A program made the translations under genes and the position numbers. Shown here one piece after another: positions 23,761 to 34,551 of a stretch of DNA of 64,000 nt (position 1 is its first letter; each line of letters opens with the position of its first letter). A model generated the notes under the pieces. The model saw only the letters and a program-made list of their open reading frames with translations. It was not told the origin of the DNA and searched no databases. The DNA is taken from the NCBI RefSeq assembly GCF_003369915.1, contig NW_022881614.1, forward strand, positions 28,279,326 to 28,343,325. Reading direction: 5' to 3'. The stretch comes from Drosophila miranda (Eukaryota; Arthropoda; Insecta; Diptera; Drosophilidae).

Positions 23761-26253
23761 TTGACTAAGTGGTTTTCAAACTCACCCGAGATCACCGCAT
23801 CTGAGAGCACAGCCAAACCCATAACAATCTCGGATTCAGAGTCGACAAAGTCGTTAGGAATCTCATGGTTACCTACTGACGATGCCTTTAAGTTCAAAAT
23901 TGACAATTCAGTTATGGGTCTCCGAGCGACAAAACGGAACATACTATCGGTGACATCAAAGTTGTTTGACCCCCTTGGTTTATTAAGTCCTATCGTTATA
24001 AAAGGCAAGATCCTATTGCAGGAGCTTTGGCTTAACAAACTAGATTGGGATGAGTCGATCCCGCTGCATTTGGAAACAGCGTGGAATAAGTTGAAAAATA
24101 CACTATCTCAATTGGAAGACATATCCATATCTCGGTTTGTGTATTCCGATCCGATGTCACCGGTTCAAATACATGCCTTTGCTGACGCCTCCATGAGAGC
24201 GTATGGAGCGTGCGTCTATATACGTAGCAGAACTGCAGAAGGTTTAAAAATATCATTGTTGACTTCGAAATCCAAAGTAGCGCCGCTCAAGACCAAAACG
24301 CTCCCAAGGCTTGAGTTATGTGCCGCTCACCTTCTCGCAGATCTCTGTCACAGAATCAAGCCCCTATTAAACGTGCCCATTGAACGAGTCGTTTATTGGT
24401 CGGATTCAGAGGTAACTCTCCATTGGATCCGGTCTCATCCATCGTCGTTGTCGACTTTCGTTTCAAATAGAGTGGCTGAGATTCAAGAGTGGTCAGATGA
24501 TGCTACGTGGCGGCATGTACCCACGAAACAGAACCCAGCAGATATTGTCTCAAGAGGTTGTGACGTCGACGAAATCGTTCAGTCAATTTGGTTCGAAGGA
24601 CCATCATTTCTGAAAGAGGAAGAAGAAAACTGGCCCAAGAACGCTCATTTCGAACACTCCGATGATCTTCAGCTGGAAAAGAGGAAGACTGCGGTCGGGT
24701 TGACCGCGGCTGTGCGAAGTTCGGAGCTGTTAGATGTCATCGAGGGATTCTCGTCACACCTCAAACTGCTTAGAGTGTTCGTGTATGTGTTCCGCTTTAT
24801 AAGAAAATGTAAAGACCCAAGCCTAAATGTCAAAAAACTATCTCACCGACCGAATACCATGAAGCTTTTTATAAAATTGTCGAAATCATCCAGCATCACG
24901 AGTATCAAGGAGAAATTGAAAAGGTTAGGAAAGGATCTACAATTGGTCTTAGTCTTCAGCGGTTGAACCCATTCATCCATGAAGACGCAGGGACTTGGTG
25001 CAATTTTTCGTTGTTGCGAGTGGGGGGGCGACTAGCCAAAGCTCCTATATCATACGATGCCAAGTTTCCTCTGCTTTTGACTAAGCGCTCGCAATTCGTG
25101 CGAAGCTATATTCGTCATCTGCACCACTCGAATTTTCATGTCGGCCCACGAGCACTTGTGAGCATCCTTCGACAGAGCGTGTGGGTAGTGAACGCTCAGG
25201 AGGTCTGCCGTCAGACAGTTCGATCGTGTATGCGCTGTTTTAAATGCAAGCCTCGATTGCTGAAGCAACTCATGGGGAATTTACCCGCAAATCGACTCCG
25301 TGCTCTCCGCCCATTTTCAATTTGCGGCGTTGATTTTTGTGGACCAGTGCACACGACATTGAAAATTCGCGGAAGGCCCCCATACAAGTCATACATTGCG
25401 CTTTTTGTTTGTTTTGCGTCCAAGGCGGTTCACCTAGAAATAGTTTCCGATCTAACCACTGATTGTTTCTTGTTGGCTTTTCAAAGGTTCGTCGGGCGCC
25501 GAGGATATCCCCAAGTCGTTCATTGCGACAACGGGACGAACTTCGTCGGAGCGAGCCGCCATCTCAGCGCTCTGCGGATCAGGCTCAAGGAGCAAGGAGA
25601 CGCAATTCGCGACTTCGCGTCAAAAAACGGATGCGAATTTGCGTTCATACCGCCGCGAGCTCCTCACATGGGAGGGCTATGGGAGGCAGGTGTAAAAACT
25701 GTCAAGAGCCTACTCCTACGGGCGGTAGGCAGCGCGCTCCTAACCGCCGAAGAGCTCGCCACAGTCCTCGTCGGCATCGAGGCCATAATGAACTCGAGGC
25801 CGCTGGGAGCCATCAGCCAAGATCCAAGCGACGGCGAGGCCCTAACACCCGGGCACCTGCTGACAGGCGGGTCGCTCATCGCCCCCCCAGCACTGCGGAC
25901 TCCGGACCAGGAGAGTCTCAGTTGCTTGCGGCGATGGCGACTTGTCTCGTCAGTCAGGCAAGCGTTTTGGCAGCGATGGTCCCGCGAATATGTCCTGGGG
26001 CTGCAAATTCGGGGAAAATGGCACCAGCAGCAACCGAACCTCGAGGAAGGAGACCTCGTCATCGTGGCCGAGGACAATCTGCCGCCTCAGGAGTGGCTCG
26101 TGGGGAGGGTCATCGCCACGCACGCAGGAGAGGACGGCATGGTCAGGGTCGTCGAAATAAGGACTAGCACTGGAGCGATTTTTCGGCGGCCCATACACAA
26201 ATTAGCGCCGCTCCCAATGTGTTGAAGCCGATACAGGCGTTCAACGGGGCCGG

Positions 26254-26558
26254 TGTTGCGTGACCTTCCATCCATGGCCACAATTATTAGTTATTGATCT
26301 GAATTATGAAGTCTAGTGTAAGTTAGGCTAGGGCTAGGCTAGAGCGCAATAAAAGCTCGCTCTCTCGCTCTTGGCGAATTCGCCCCGCTTTGCCACCGTA
26401 GGTTAGCTAGAGTAAGAGATTTGAATTGTGAAGAAAATATAGTTGTTCGCCAACCTTGATCGAGCGTATCAAGTTTTTCGCCCCGCCAAATAAATAATTT
26501 AAATTACAGCCACCCAAAGTTTTCGGTAATTGATTAGAAAAACTCTTCTAATTTTTCA
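26254..26558 (+). repeat. 3' LTR of BEL element B
   Basis: Near-identical to the left LTR. Preceded by a G-rich tract (GGGGCCGG) after the last pol codon at 26225. Confidence 0.93.
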
Positions 26559-27931
26559 CTGTGAGTTTGGCTCCTAGTGCGTTTAGCTTATCCTGGGCCA
26601 GAGAAGATGCCACGGATGAAGATCTAACAAATTTCTCGCTCATTTGGACGCAGTCTGAGTTTATTGAGTTCTTCCACTCTGCCATGTTGGCTGCTGCCTT
26701 GGCCGCCTCTGCGTTCCGGGCGGCAACCCTATTGGATTTGGTCACTTCCGCGAAAGAGGTAACAGAATGAATTTCCCTGGCGGACTCTAAGCTGTTATTT
26801 AAGAATTCAGGGGAGCGGTTAGTTTGCCAACTGGGTCTAGGAAATTCCCCTTGATCCCTTAGGTTGGGGGAAGTTCTATCAAAAAGGATCGGATATCTAG
26901 CCTTGACCTCAGCTCTAGTTAGGTTTTCCAGTGTCATACACTTTTGAATGGCGTACGCTTTTTTCCTGGCCTCACACTGCGGGTGGGTGGCAGCATGTTC
27001 CCCCTTGCAGTTAGCACAGACCAGCCCTGAGCAGATAATATCTTTGCTGTGATCTTGTCCGCATTTGAAACATTTCGCTCCACTCTTGCAATGTTGCGCC
27101 AGATGGCCAAACCTAAAACACCTGAAACATTGAATAAGGTTTCACTTCTACTTTAGATTATAGAAAATTGATTTTGGTTGGTAACTGCTCTCCTCTGAAC
27201 CAGAGTTTCACCCTGCCAGTAGGTACACGTTCCCCCGATGCTCTATCCCTTCGCGTAATCCGAACTATCTCCTCAATTGGGATATACGAGGTTACAAGCT
27301 CCGCTAGCTGTTCCTCCGAGTAGTGCCCGGGGATCCCAAAAATTAACCCTGCTTTTTGGACGAAGTGCCTAAAGATTCGGGTTGAGTACCCTTGAGCAGC
27401 GAAAACACTGTTTTCCACTAGCCAGTTTGCACACTCCGCCGACCCGCACACAATCTTGCACCTGCCATAGCCCATTCTAGCAACCTCCTCGATATCGCTA
27501 ATGCCCTGCTTCAGCAGCAGATCGGATAGATCAAACTGGTTTATAGCAATTCTGGCATTATTCGCACTCATTTTGTCGATACAAACAATGTATGGGCCTT
27601 TATGCCCCTCATAATACTTGCTAACGATGATTTTGCGGTTACTTCCGTTTTTCGTACTCACGGAAGCCACACAAACCGCGTCAGTCTTCTCTCTCTCTCT
27701 CATGCTTGTTGTCGTGTTCGTGGACATGTTTGTCGACACGTTCGTCGACAAGTTTGGTTTCTTGCACAGCAGTTTAGAAGCCAAAAGCTGCGGAGCCGTT
27801 TTTGCCGCCATCTTTACTCCTACCCGCATGGCGGATTTAGCTTCTCCTTCCCTTTTTTTCAGCGTTCCCATGCGAATTTTAACTCCCGTCGCTTTCTCCG
27901 TCGCCATCCTTGTCTTTCCTATGCTTGCCAT
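26559..27931 (-). pseudogene. LINE ORF1 (gag-like), 5' portion
   Basis: Starts MASIGKTRMATEK at 27931; basic, then Ser/Thr-rich, then an RNA-binding-like central region (FRHFVQKAGLIFGIPGHYSE) ending at a TAG at 27158. Zinc-knuckle sequence follows in a shifted frame at about 26980-27125 (HLAQHCKSGAKCFKCG, CANCKGEHAATHPQCEA), then an open piece 26548-26937. The frame crosses the BEL duplication and continues at 15802 down to a TGA at about 15640 overlapping the ORF2 ATG. At least one stop or frameshift near 27140 disables it. Confidence 0.78.
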
Positions 27932-28114
27932 GCTTCTCAGGGTCCAGACGGAGTTCCAAGAGCCGTTTTAAGAGTTATTCCGGAACGCCATGCAGTAAAT
28001 TCCAGGTTTTTCGACTTAATTGATGAAGCTTTGGGAATTTCTTCGCGCCGTCTTCGTAGGCGTGTGAGGCGCCCCCAGAAGCTTCGGAAAATGTCAGTGT
28101 TGAACAACGTTGCG

Positions 28115-28126
28115 CATTTATTTATT
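28115..28126. repeat. Target-site duplication of nested LINE, right copy
   Basis: CATTTATTTATT, identical to 9281-9292. It overlaps the start of the first unit of the 145-bp tandem duplication, so the LINE landed at the edge of that repeat. Confidence 0.8.
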
Positions 28127-28405
28127 AATTTATTTAAATTTTGTGTACACCACACAAATACAACACATCAAACTTTTCTCGTTTCCCAGCACTGCTGGAA
28201 CAGCAGCTGTTTTACATCGGTAGAACTTTTTTCGTGTTTACTGTTTTGTTTAATGTGATTATTTATTTATTAATTTATTTAAATTTTGTGTACACCACAC
28301 AAATACAACACATCAAACTTTTCTCGTTTCCCAGCACTACTGGAACAGCAGCTGTTTTACATCGGTAGAACTTTTTTCGTGTTTACTGTTTTGTTTAATG
28401 TGATT
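28116..28405 (+). repeat. Tandem duplication, 2 x 145 bp
   Basis: Units 28116-28260 and 28261-28405 are identical apart from one base (CACTGCTGG versus CACTACTGG). The second unit ends five bases before the ATG of the zinc-finger gene at 28411, so the duplicated block is its 5' UTR and probably part of its promoter. Confidence 0.95.
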
Positions 28406-28410
28406 TAATA

Positions 28411-30284
28411 ATGGTGATTTGTGGAAACATTCTAGCACGGAGCAAATACGAACATTTCGTTTTGAGTTGTGGGCTGTGCAATGACTGTGACGTGAAAATG
28501 GGTATTGAGAGGTGGAAGGAGTTCGTCCTGCACATTAAGCGGCATAGAGAAGAGGATCAAGCGAGTGATAGTGACTTCGATGCTTGTGAGAGCAGTGACA
28601 ACTCCCCAACAGAGACAAAGCAGCGTGGGCCTGTGAAGGATGATGAAGATTGTTTAGCCGAGGGGATGATTGTGGATCTTCCCATATCATCCGATGAAGA
28701 CGAAGGCGATGATGAAGACTCCCCATCAATGCCGGTTGCATGCGAACTGGAAGGAGCACGAGCACATACAACAACAGACTTCTCGCCAGTAGTAAAAGTA
28801 AGCACATACATGACCCCTTTGTAGGTGAAAACTTTGACCCAAACCGTCGTCTGGATTATTTTTAGTTTAACCAACTTTCTACCGACGCAGTCCACGTATT
28901 ACTCAATTCATCGAGCTCTATAGAGATCATCCGTGCCTTTGGGATCCTTCAGATGAGTGCTATAAAAACAAAGAAAAACGTACTGATGCATACAAGTCCC
29001 TGATGGAGAAGTTCTGGAGAAGCGTCTGCCAACATTCATCTGACGATCTATAGACTGAAGAAGTCTATAGCCAGTCTGCACTCTCAATATGCAGCAATAA
29101 CGCGGCAAAAAAAAGATACAAAAACTGACCAGGGTCCCACTGTACTATCATGCAAAATACAACTTTTTGGCGGAGCGAGGAATTGTAGAGGAAGGTGACA
29201 GCGATGACGATGGCGGCGATGGCAAGATCAAGGTTAGCTTTATTTAAAAGAATATGCGATAATTTAATAATAACTTGCCTTCTTGCAGCTCTTGTTTACG
29301 GAAGAAAATCTGTTGACAAGTCTTTTTATTAAACTGTATTCCAAATTTCCGCACCTGTACGATCCGGCCCACAAGAACTTCTCGAGTCTGAGTGAGCGTA
29401 AAAATGCTTATATAGAAATTACAGATGTGCTCTCCTCAGAAGTTCCACTGGGAGTTATCACCCACTACGATGTGTACGACAGCATTCTAAGCCTACGCCA
29501 GTGGTATTCTCGAAAGATGAAGAATCTGACTGAGGTTCAGACTGTCGGCCTATCGACGGCTGGAAAGACTACATTTAGAGGTGCCAGAACTTTATGCCGA
29601 CGAAGACGTTCCGCCAGAAGTTACAATGCCATGTTTGCGAAATGATAATGCGTTGCAGGCACATCAGTTCAAAGATCACAAACTAGGCGATGGTGGCTGG
29701 TTTAAATGCCCCTTGTGTGAGCTGAATTTCGAGAGACGGTGCCATCTGCAACAGCATAATCAGCGTGTTCACATGAGCAAAACATCTGCAGTCGAAGCTT
29801 CGCCTTTGCCAGCCAACTAGCCACTCACAAACGCTCTCATGATGAGAAACATATGGACAAGCCGTATATCTGCGAATTCTGCGGAAAATCTTTAAGACAA
29901 AAGATTCAACTGAGCACGCATGTAACCGCCGTGCACACCAAAATTCGTGCACTTGAGTGCACAATGTGCCCCAAAGACTTTTTTACCAAGCGCGATCTCA
30001 AGGATCATGTTAAGGCGCACTTAAATATACGCGACAAGGTATGTGATGTCTGCCAGAAAGCCTTTACGAACGCCAACGCCCTGGTCAAGCATCGGCACAT
30101 ACACCGGGAGAAAACGCTTCAGTGCACACTCTGCAGCACCTGTTTCTCTGAGCGGGTTAGCTTAGGTGTTCACATGAGGCGCACCCATAAGATTATTAAA
30201 AACACTTTGAAAGGAGCTGAGACTACCAACGACTCCCTACTTAAACATACATTCCCACAATCTCACGACATTTCAGACAAATAA
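28411..30284 (+). pseudogene. MADF + C2H2 zinc-finger gene 2, multiply frameshifted
   Basis: Paralogue of the gene at 7282: same N-terminal Cys pattern (MVICGNILARSKYEHFVLSC), acidic linker, MADF domain (RITQFIELYRDHPCLWDP near 28890), second MADF-like repeat (LFIKLYSKFPHLYDP near 29315), then C2H2 fingers. Introns are likely at about 28796-28872 and 29234-29288. Lesions: one-base frameshift near 28998 inside the first MADF, another near 29130, more near 29570, 29610-29650 and 29780, each moving the match to another frame. The last stretch (29853-30284) is open and holds about four fingers (CEFCGKSLRQKIQLSTH, CTMCPKDFFTKRDLKDH, CDVCQKAFTNANALVKH, CTLCSTCFSERVSLGVH). A polyadenylation signal overlaps the stop. 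Probably non-functional. Confidence 0.8.
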
Positions 30285-30285
30285 A
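30280..30285 (+). promoter_or_regulatory. Polyadenylation signal AATAAA of zinc-finger gene 2
   Basis: AATAAA overlaps the TAA stop codon (30282-30284), giving a very short 3' UTR before the next gene begins at 30447. Confidence 0.5.
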
Positions 30286-30446
30286 ATACATTTTGAAATT
30301 GCAATTTGCTAGAATTTATTCAAACGGTCCCCTGCTCTTTATTGTGCTGGGCATTGTGTAACACTGTATGAACAGCTGTTCCTGTTTTGATTGAGAAAAC
30401 ACGTTACGTGCATATTTATTCCCGTTCCGTTTGGCTTGACTGAGAA

Positions 30447-31941
30447 ATGAGAGGGTTTCTTCCGAAGTTGTGGCATCAATGTGATGCTGTTTTTCGGCAG
30501 ACGGTCTCCCAGAAATATGTTGTCAAGGGAATCAGCTGCAGCTGGAGCTGGAGGAGCACCCGTCAATTGGCCACCAGTGGCAGTCAGAACCCGGCGACTA
30601 AATTACGTGAAAGACCGCACTGTAATGTGGGAACTATTAGTCATTTAGACCATGGCAAAACGACGCTTACTGCTGCCATTACAAAAATCCAGTCCAATAA
30701 GGGACTGGCTGAATACTGCTCGTACGACCAAATCGACCGGGCGCCAGAGGAAAAGGCACGGGGCATAACCATAAACGCGTGCCACATCGGCTACGCCACC
30801 ACGGAGCGTACTTACGCCCACACCGATTGTCCCGGGCATGCAGATTACATAAAGGTGAACTTACCCAACTCAGAGAATTAACTAGCAGCTAACTGTCCTT
30901 CTCTACTGGATGTAGAAGATGATCTCAGGAGCTTCCCAAATGGATGGTGCTATACTCGTTGTGGCGGCGACGGACGGACAAATGCCCCAAACTCGCGAAC
31001 ATTTGCTGCTAGCGAAGCAAGTGGGCATACAGCGCATTGTGGTGTTTATCAACAAAGCCGATCTAGTAGATCAGGAAGTATTGGAGTTGGTGGAGATCGA
31101 CATGCGCGAGATGCTGAGTAATTTTGGTTTTGATGGCGTCAACAGCCCAGTCATTTGTGGTTCAACCCTTTTAGCACTCCGCGAGGATCAATCGGAATTT
31201 GGAGTACCGGCCATTGAGAAGCTGTTGCAGCATTGTGACTCCTATATACCAACACCACAACGCGACGTGAAGGCTCCATTCATCCTGCCAATTGATAATG
31301 CATTTACTGTTCCAGGACGTGGCACAATGGTTGTGGGAACCATCAAGAGGGGCACCATTCTGCCACCAATGCCGATGCAGATCTGTTTGGCTTCAATCAG
31401 AACCTCAAAACGAGCGTCAGTGACATACAGATCTTTAGCAAGAGCGTCCCCCAGGCCCTGGCCGGCGAAAATGTCAGTGCTCTTCTGCGGGGCATTAAAA
31501 TTTCCGCCGTGGAGCGAGGCATGCTTCTTTGTGCATCGGGCTCAGAGGATGTTTCGAACCATTTTGAGGGCTCTATGTATTTGCTATCGCGTGCCGAGGG
31601 TGGCCGCTTTAAGCCGATGCTCTCGAAGTACATCCAGCAGCTGTTCAGCATGACGTGGAATGTCCCAGCGCGCATTGACATGGGTGAGGAGGAGATTTAA
31701 TATTATTAAACTATGCTCCCAACTAATAACTAATCATACAGTGCCCAGCGAGGCCATGCTAATGCCGGGTGAGCACGGTCAGGTTCGGGTTACATTGCTG
31801 CGAAAAATGGTCATGACATCGGGCCAGGCGTTTACCGTTCGGGAGAATGGAGCTACTGTGGCCACGGGCATGATAACTCAGCGACTGCCGTCCCTTGATC
31901 TCCCCAAGAACAAGTTGTCGAAGGCGGTAGTAACCAGCTAA
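30447..31941 (+). pseudogene. Mitochondrial elongation factor Tu-like gene, frameshifted
   Basis: Would be the GTPase delivering aminoacyl-tRNA to mitochondrial ribosomes. Exons 30447-30854, 30916-31683, 31742-31941. A basic, Ser/Arg-rich N-terminus fits a mitochondrial targeting peptide. EF-Tu motifs: [19 protein letters not shown] (G1), GITI (G2), [10 protein letters not shown] (G3) split by the first intron, NKADLVD (G4), then domains 2 and 3 ([39 protein letters not shown]). The first Gly of the P-loop (GHVDHGKT in the family) is Ser here, and the Asn of YIKNMISG is Lys. A frameshift at about 31345-31370 moves the match by two bases. More divergent than the main EF-TuM, so probably the second fly copy (mEFTu2-like); not certain. 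Confidence 0.78.
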
Positions 31942-32017
31942 AGCGGCTGCTTCTATTTTTTTGTACACTTTTATATATTGTATTTAATTGTACACGCGCA
32001 TCTGTTAAGTTGATATC

Positions 32018-32212
32018 AGCGATATCAAGCTGGAGGATATCGAGGATACCGTCGCATCTCAATCTGGATGAGTTCCTCGAGAAAATATAAATGTGTGGGT
32101 CCCGCCTTTTCACAGATCTGACTGCAATGCCATTTAGACCGACTGAGAAGCGCTTTCTTTTAGTGTATTATATAATATACATATTTATATTATAGAAATT
32201 AATAATGTTCTT
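32018..32212 (+). repeat. Displaced inverted copy of didum 3' end
   Basis: 195 bp almost identical to the reverse complement of 41075-41269: the last 73 coding bases of didum, its stop codon and 3' UTR. Differences include GAGGATACC here versus GAGCTACC, and GCCTTTTC versus GCCATTTC. It is a fragment on the opposite strand from didum and has no promoter or start of its own. Confidence 0.93.
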
Positions 32213-32513
32213 AGCAAATCAACTAGAATATGAAATGTTGAGAAATGTTTGCCGAAACGAAATCCATTTAGTTCCTGTTTAGCTTAAAATATCAAACACA
32301 ACACTTGATTCCAGCTTACTTTAAGCTCGTGATCCAAGTCCATTCCATGTTCCCCCTGGCATCCACCGAAGATTGCAAGGTTTAGGTTATTATTATACGA
32401 ATTGTTTAACGTGAAAGTGATGAGCGGTTCTGAACCGATCGTAATGTGAAATGCAATAAGTGCCGGGAGTACGACTCCCTCCAACCATAAAGAAGAGCAT
32501 TATTTGCCTCAGC
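32213..32513. other. Unassigned interval
   Basis: About 300 bp between the didum fragment and the palindrome. A minus-strand frame across 32300-32470 is open but matches nothing I recognise. No repeat or RNA gene is seen. Confidence 0.3.
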
Positions 32514-33236
32514 CTTGTACCAAAGACTATACAATACCAAGATGTTGCATGAGGAACAAATGCTTTTTCAATTTTCGTTTGACGCTTCATGGTACGGGCG
32601 CGCTGGGCTAGTACTTCAATTCTCTTTTACGCTACCTTCGCCTCCGAAATGCTACTCGGCTTCGTCAATGCCTCGGTCAGCGTCGAGTCGGTGTGAAAGC
32701 ATGTCAGTGTCTGCGTGGTCGCTGATGTCTTTGGCGCGGCACAGTGGGGACTCAGCCGAAATAGTCAAAAAATTGTATGAGTGCTTTAGATAAATTTAAT
32801 GTACGCATCTAATAGAGAATTTTCCAATCGAATTTTCAAGTTAGTTTTAGTTTAGGAGATATAAGCACTCAAAGTTTAACATTTTTTCAGTGTGCAAATA
32901 TTTATTGGACTCATATTCACTAACTAATTTAGCACGCTGAGACGGCCAAAGGTCCCACTGTGCCGCTCCAAAGACATCGGCGATCCGCGACCACCGCTTC
33001 GACGGTGCTGAGGCTCGGGAGTCCAGAATTATTTCGTTGCTGGTGAAGGCATTGCCGAACAGACGAAACCGATGGGCAGCGGGGTCGCGGTAGAGACGAA
33101 GTACAGGCGAAAAGGGAATTGAAACCCCGCGCGCTCCCTCGTGCCTTTTGGGTCCTAATGTTAGGACCCGCCATAGAACAGCTTTTTGGTCGCTCATGCA
33201 ACATCTTGGTATTGTATAGTCTTTGCTTGTACCTTA
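32514..33236. repeat. Diverged palindrome of about 720 bp
   Basis: The outer 40 bp (32514-32555) is nearly identical to the reverse complement of 33193-33236 (AGACTATACAATACCAAG core). Inside, weaker inverted similarity continues: GATGTCTTTGGCGCGGCACAGTG (plus, about 32725) against GATGTCTTTGGAGCGGCACAGTG (minus, about 32965), and GAGTGCTT near 32779 and 32865. Centre near 32830. Open frames on both arms share words such as RLYNTKMLHE and ADVFGAAQW, so it may be an old inverted gene duplication; the protein is not recognised. Confidence 0.7.
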
Positions 33237-33389
33237 CAAAAAATTGTAGTATACCATGAATTTACTCGAGTCCGACTATTGCCTTAAACTGTGTTTGGCT
33301 TATAGAGATCACAGACGTTAGGATAAGACTCATTATGAACACCGAAACGTTGATTTACTCTATTTATTTATGTGTAGTCTCATTTCTTG

Positions 33390-34551
33390 TTATACCCGAT
33401 ACTCAAAATGAGTATTGGGGTATATTAGATTTGTGGTAAAAGTGGATGTGTGTAACATCCAGAAGGAATCGTTTCCGACCCCATAAAGTATATATATTCT
33501 TGATCAGCATCAATAGCCGAGTCGATTGAGCCCTGTCTGTCTGTCCGTCTGTCCGTCCGTCCGTCCGTCCGTCCGTCCATCCGTCCGTCCGTCCGTCCGT
33601 CTGTCCGTCCGTCCGTCCGTCCGTCCGTCCCCTTCAGCGCCTAATGCTCAAAGACTATAGGAGCTAGAGTAACGATGGTTTGGATCCAGACTTCTGTGAT
33701 ATGTCACTGCTACAAGAATATTTCAAAACTTCGCCCCGCCCACTTCCGCCCCCACAAAGGACGAAAATCTGTGGCATCCACATTTTTAAAGATACGATAA
33801 AACAAAAAACGCAGAATCGTAGAGGATGACTATATGTTCTAGAGTGTAAGATCTCAACCAGATCGTATAATAATTATAGCCAGAATCAAGAAAACAATTT
33901 CATTCTTTCTCGCTCTGTCTCTCTCTAACACACAGGTTTCATGGTCGGCTTTGCCAATTGCAAAATATGAGTTCAAGGATCTCAGAACCTATAAGAGCCA
34001 GAGCAACCAAATTTGGTATCCACACTCCTGTGATATCGGACCTTGACCGTTTCGTGTCCAAATTTCGCCACACCCCCTTCCGCCCCCGCAAAGGATGAAA
34101 ATCTGGGGCATCCACAAATCTCAGAGACTATTAGGGCTAGAGTAACCAAATTTGGTATCCGCACTTCTGTTAGATCTCACTATAAAACGTATATCTCAGA
34201 ATTTCGCCCCACCCTTTTCCGCCCCCACAAAGGACGAAAATCTGTTGCATCCACAATATTGCACATTCGAGAAAACTAAAAGCGCAGAATCAGAGATAAT
34301 GACCATATCTATCAGATTGCTGAATCTGGATCAGATCCGATTCTTTTTATAGCCAAAAGGACCAGAGCAATTTGCACTGGCTACGCAGCCCCCGACGTCA
34401 CGCTCAGACTGATTTTCTGTCTCTCTCGCACGCACTCCTTGTCGTGTCGTTTAATATTAGCGGCGTCTGCCGGAGGAGAGCCATACTGACTTAGTATCGG
34501 GTATAACTGTAGAGTTGCGGTCTCCGCCGCAACTCACAACGTTCCCCCTCG
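33390..34551 (+). mobile_element. ISY/DINE-1-type Helentron, full copy c
   Basis: About 1.16 kb from TTATACCCGATACTCAAAATG to CGTTCCCCCTCG. Contains a long (GTCC/GTCT)n tract (33530-33631), a block of internally repeated units (FGTAT-like text ACCAAATTTGGTATCC repeated near 34005 and 34145), and a GA/CT-rich segment CTCGCTCTGTCTCTCTCTAA near 33910. The TA and GTCY tracts are features described for DINE-1/mini-me elements; in D. miranda the related family is ISY. Confidence 0.85.
33530..33631 (+). repeat. (GTCC)n / (GTCT)n microsatellite of ISY
   Basis: Roughly 25 tandem GTCY tetramers, longer than in copies d and e of this window. A regular part of DINE-1-type elements. Confidence 0.9.

Larger units (their letters stand above)
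16581..26225 (+). pseudogene. BEL/Pao gag-pol polyprotein (element B), interrupted
   Basis: Single long frame from about 16581 (the true start may be a little inside; no strong signal). Gag region with LPKLALPKFSGKHSEF (about 16980), zinc knuckles CSYC...C and CINCLRKGHAVVKC (about 17600-17790), protease motif LLDSGSQTNFI (about 17990), reverse transcriptase with YVDD near 19230. The gypsy element interrupts directly after the FELT codons; the frame resumes KWFSN at 23766, then RNase H (FADAS near 24180), zinc-binding, integrase (DNGTNF near 25530) and the C-terminal domain. Defects apart from gypsy: TAA at 17523-17525 at the gag/protease side, and a frameshift near 24940-24960. Otherwise fully open, as in a young copy. 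Confidence 0.9.
15803..26558 (+). mobile_element. BEL/Pao LTR retrotransposon B (split by gypsy)
   Basis: Flanked by 305-bp LTRs (15803-16107 and 26254-26558) and by the duplication CTGTG (15798-15802 and 26559-26563). About 6.3 kb of its own sequence once the gypsy insertion is removed. A primer-binding-like sequence (TGGCGCCCCCGGGTGG) follows the left LTR directly. Inserted into ORF1 of the LINE, whose frame continues across the duplication. Confidence 0.95.
9293..28114 (-). mobile_element. I-clade-like LINE, host of the nested insertion stack
   Basis: One minus-strand LINE whose pieces lie at 28114-26559, 15802-15106, 14474-12002 and 9543-9293. It has a 5' UTR, ORF1 with zinc knuckles, ORF2 with endonuclease, reverse transcriptase and RNase H (the last typical of the I clade), and a poly(A) tail seen as T(12+) from 9291. 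Ends are fixed by a 12-bp target duplication. Removing Galileo, ISY, BEL and gypsy leaves about 5.0 kb. ORF1 and ORF2 overlap by ATGA at about 15640-15643. Confidence 0.88.

Noticed and set aside
25463..26167. Arg-rich plus-strand ORF of 234 codons
   Set aside because: Out-of-frame shadow of the BEL integrase in GC-rich sequence; composition is an artefact of the frame.
27942..28110. Plus-strand GPDGVPRAVL resembling a reverse-transcriptase motif
   Set aside because: Only a few residues match and the frame continues as basic low-complexity sequence; the segment is the 5' UTR of the minus-strand LINE.
33530..33631. Regular GTCC repeats considered as a CRISPR-like array or satellite
   Set aside because: Pure tetramer microsatellite inside an ISY element; no spacer structure.
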